Assembly: GCA_005239635.1 (NCBI GenBank)
Contig: SBBQ01000037.1
Location: 1-36,500 of the forward strand
Length of the DNA stretch: 36,500 nucleotides
Origin: Uliginosibacterium gangwonense
Lineage (GTDB): Bacteria > Pseudomonadota > Gammaproteobacteria > Burkholderiales > Rhodocyclaceae
Direction of reading: 5' to 3'
Made by a program: the position numbers and the translations under genes. Below the pieces are notes generated by a model that did not search any database, was not told the DNA's origin, and saw nothing but the letters and a program-made list of their open reading frames with translations. This document shows positions 35,631-36,500 of this stretch, in pieces. Within the stretch, counting starts at the first letter, position 1. Each line of letters starts with the position of its first letter.

Positions 35631-36344
35631 ATGATCCTGCTTTGTTCAACCGGTTCCCGCTCCGGCTTCATGCACGCAACGACTCCGCCGCATCAATCTG
35701 CCATAACCGATGCACGCCAACTCGAACCTCCGCTGGCACACCAGCGTACACGCTTGTTGGCAACGTTGGTTTTGTCGCTGCTATTGCATGCGGGCCTGTT
35801 GTTGTCTGATGTTTCGTTTAAAGCGGAAAACAGCCCGAACAACAATACCTCGCCCACCACCCCGGCACTGCAAGCGCGACTGCACACCCCTAAAATCGAC
35901 CTCGCCCAAGCCAAACCCAAGACGACCGAAACGGTTGAGGCCCCAAAACCACAGCGCACACAGCACCTAACAACACCGCACACCATATCGCCCGCCGACG
36001 TGGCCTCTACACCAACGCCGCAGCCAATCCCGCAACCCACAGCCGCGCAACGCGCGGTGTATGCAGTGCAAAAGCAGGTGGCGCAAACCATGCTCTACCC
36101 CAAAGCCGCGGTCGATCAAGGCTTAGTAGGCACAGCGTGGATTCAGGTGATTTTGGACGACGACGACAAAGTGCTGGCGGTGCGCCTTGCGCGCAGCAGT
36201 GGGCATGACCTACTCGATACCGCTGCAACGCAGGCCGCGCGAAATATCACCACGCTAGAGGCGGATGCACCTCGTGAGTTTGAGGTGCCGATTGTGTTCC
36301 GCCTCTGCTCCAACCAAAACGTTCAGCGTGACTGCCGACCGTAA
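35631..36344 (+). CDS. TonB-family energy transducer (second)
   Basis: A 237-residue TonB-like protein with a cytoplasmic N-terminus, one membrane helix (residues ~42-58, LLATLVLSLLLHAGLLL), a Pro/Thr/Lys-rich periplasmic spacer (PKIDLAQAKPKTTETVEAPKPQ and PTPQPIPQP), and a C-terminal TonB domain: YPKAAVDQGLVGTAWIQVILDDDDKVLAVRLARSSGHDLLDTAATQAARN. ATG at 35670 is an alternative start. No receptor or ExbBD is adjacent, so the partner is unknown. Its 3' end overlaps the convergent PEBP gene by 22 bp. Confidence 0.85.
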   Translation: MILLCSTGSRSGFMHATTPPHQSAITDARQLEPPLAHQRTRLLATLVLSLLLHAGLLLSDVSFKAENSPNNNTSPTTPALQARLHTPKIDLAQAKPKTTETVEAPKPQRTQHLTTPHTISPADVASTPTPQPIPQPTAAQRAVYAVQKQVAQTMLYPKAAVDQGLVGTAWIQVILDDDDKVLAVRLARSSGHDLLDTAATQAARNITTLEADAPREFEVPIVFRLCSNQNVQRDCRP

Positions 36345-36500
36345 TAGCCGGTAATGGTGGCAGTACCGAGTGCATTGGCATTCAAGAAATAGCCCACCAT
36401 CGCGCCGCTCGCATTCGGCGGCACATCAATCTTGTCCACCTTCAACGCGTACACCGTAAAAATGTAGCGATGTTGTTTGTCACCCAAAGGTGGGCATGGG
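36323..36500 (-). CDS. YbhB/YbcL (PEBP-like) family protein, C-terminal fragment
   Basis: Reading the minus strand from the right edge gives 58 open codons beginning PCPPLGDKQHRYIFTVYALKV and continuing DKIDVPPNASGAMVGYFLNAN to a TGA at 36323-36325. This is the C-terminal part of the bacterial Raf-kinase-inhibitor-like (PEBP) family: the G-P-C-P-P-x-G-x-H-R-Y-x-F-x-V-Y-A-L motif and the closing ATITGYYGR are diagnostic. The 5' part lies beyond the window. Function in bacteria is not established. Confidence 0.88.
   Translation of the reverse strand, partial: PCPPLGDKQHRYIFTVYALKVDKIDVPPNASGAMVGYFLNANALGTATITGYYGRQSR

Noticed and set aside
35411-35671. An 86-codon minus-strand frame with GWEMGWEMGW
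   Set aside because: The repeat motif is produced by the 12-bp tandem repeat at 35503-35534; flanking residues show no family and no start signals.
1-36500. CRISPR array, tRNA or rRNA genes, transposases, prophage
   Set aside because: No regularly spaced repeats with unique spacers, no cloverleaf or rRNA segments noticed, and no transposase or phage structural proteins among the credible frames. The dispersed 9-mer is too short and irregularly spaced to be CRISPR.

Overview
The window looks like a chromosomal segment of a betaproteobacterium, most likely order Burkholderiales. The pointers are gene content and order: glmU-glmS; an xerC / DUF484 / dapF / two lipid A acyltransferases / metK block; hslV-hslU beside a STAS protein; a DksA with a Lys/Ala-rich N-terminus; a PhaM-like PHA-granule protein; and an SAH riboswitch in front of ahcY. 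GC content is moderate. Most of the window is housekeeping DNA with a few accessory genes. I see no rRNA, tRNA, CRISPR array, insertion sequence or prophage.

Layout. 1-700: the 3' end of gltD, its last ~25 codons repeated in tandem with a 145-bp period, then a bidirectional terminator. 702-5002: a DUF695/RraB protein (minus), then glmU and glmS (plus), making UDP-GlcNAc precursors. 5054-9138: rlhA-type U32 protein (minus), purT (plus), PhaM-like protein (minus). 9219-10184: an AT-rich orphan gene and a repeat-rich intergenic stretch. 10185-13485: hslU, hslV and a double-STAS protein (minus). 13777-17741: a metal-uptake-like operon (small membrane protein, ZnuD-like receptor, TonB) downstream of dksA. 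17968-24647: minus-strand run of rlmI, xerC, DUF484, dapF, a CoA-binding protein and two LpxL-family acyltransferases, interrupted by one small plus-strand membrane protein. 25021-29475: plus-strand activated-methyl-cycle block metK, SAH riboswitch-ahcY, small S4 protein, metF. 29531-32452: minus-strand PD-(D/E)XK-like protein, serC and an ATP-grasp protein. 32699-36500: a soluble chemotaxis receptor, a secreted ankyrin protein, a second TonB, and the 3' end of a PEBP/YbhB gene.

The most striking signal belongs to no gene. The 8-mer TTGCCAAT (ATTGGCAA on the other strand) occurs at least 43 times by hand count, where about one is expected by chance, and 31 of these extend to the 9-mer TTTGCCAAT. 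Sites lie on both strands, inside genes in different reading frames and between genes. They include a perfect 18-bp inverted pair between glmU and glmS. They are absent from the two most foreign-looking genes. This resembles a DNA-uptake-sequence or other genome-wide signature system. The word differs from the Neisseria and Haemophilus uptake words known to me.

Other points of note are the triplicated gltD tail, a structured metK leader, an SAH riboswitch with a long insertion, a DksA with one of four zinc cysteines beside a ZnuD-like operon, and a PD-(D/E)XK-like gene tucked 2 nt behind serC.
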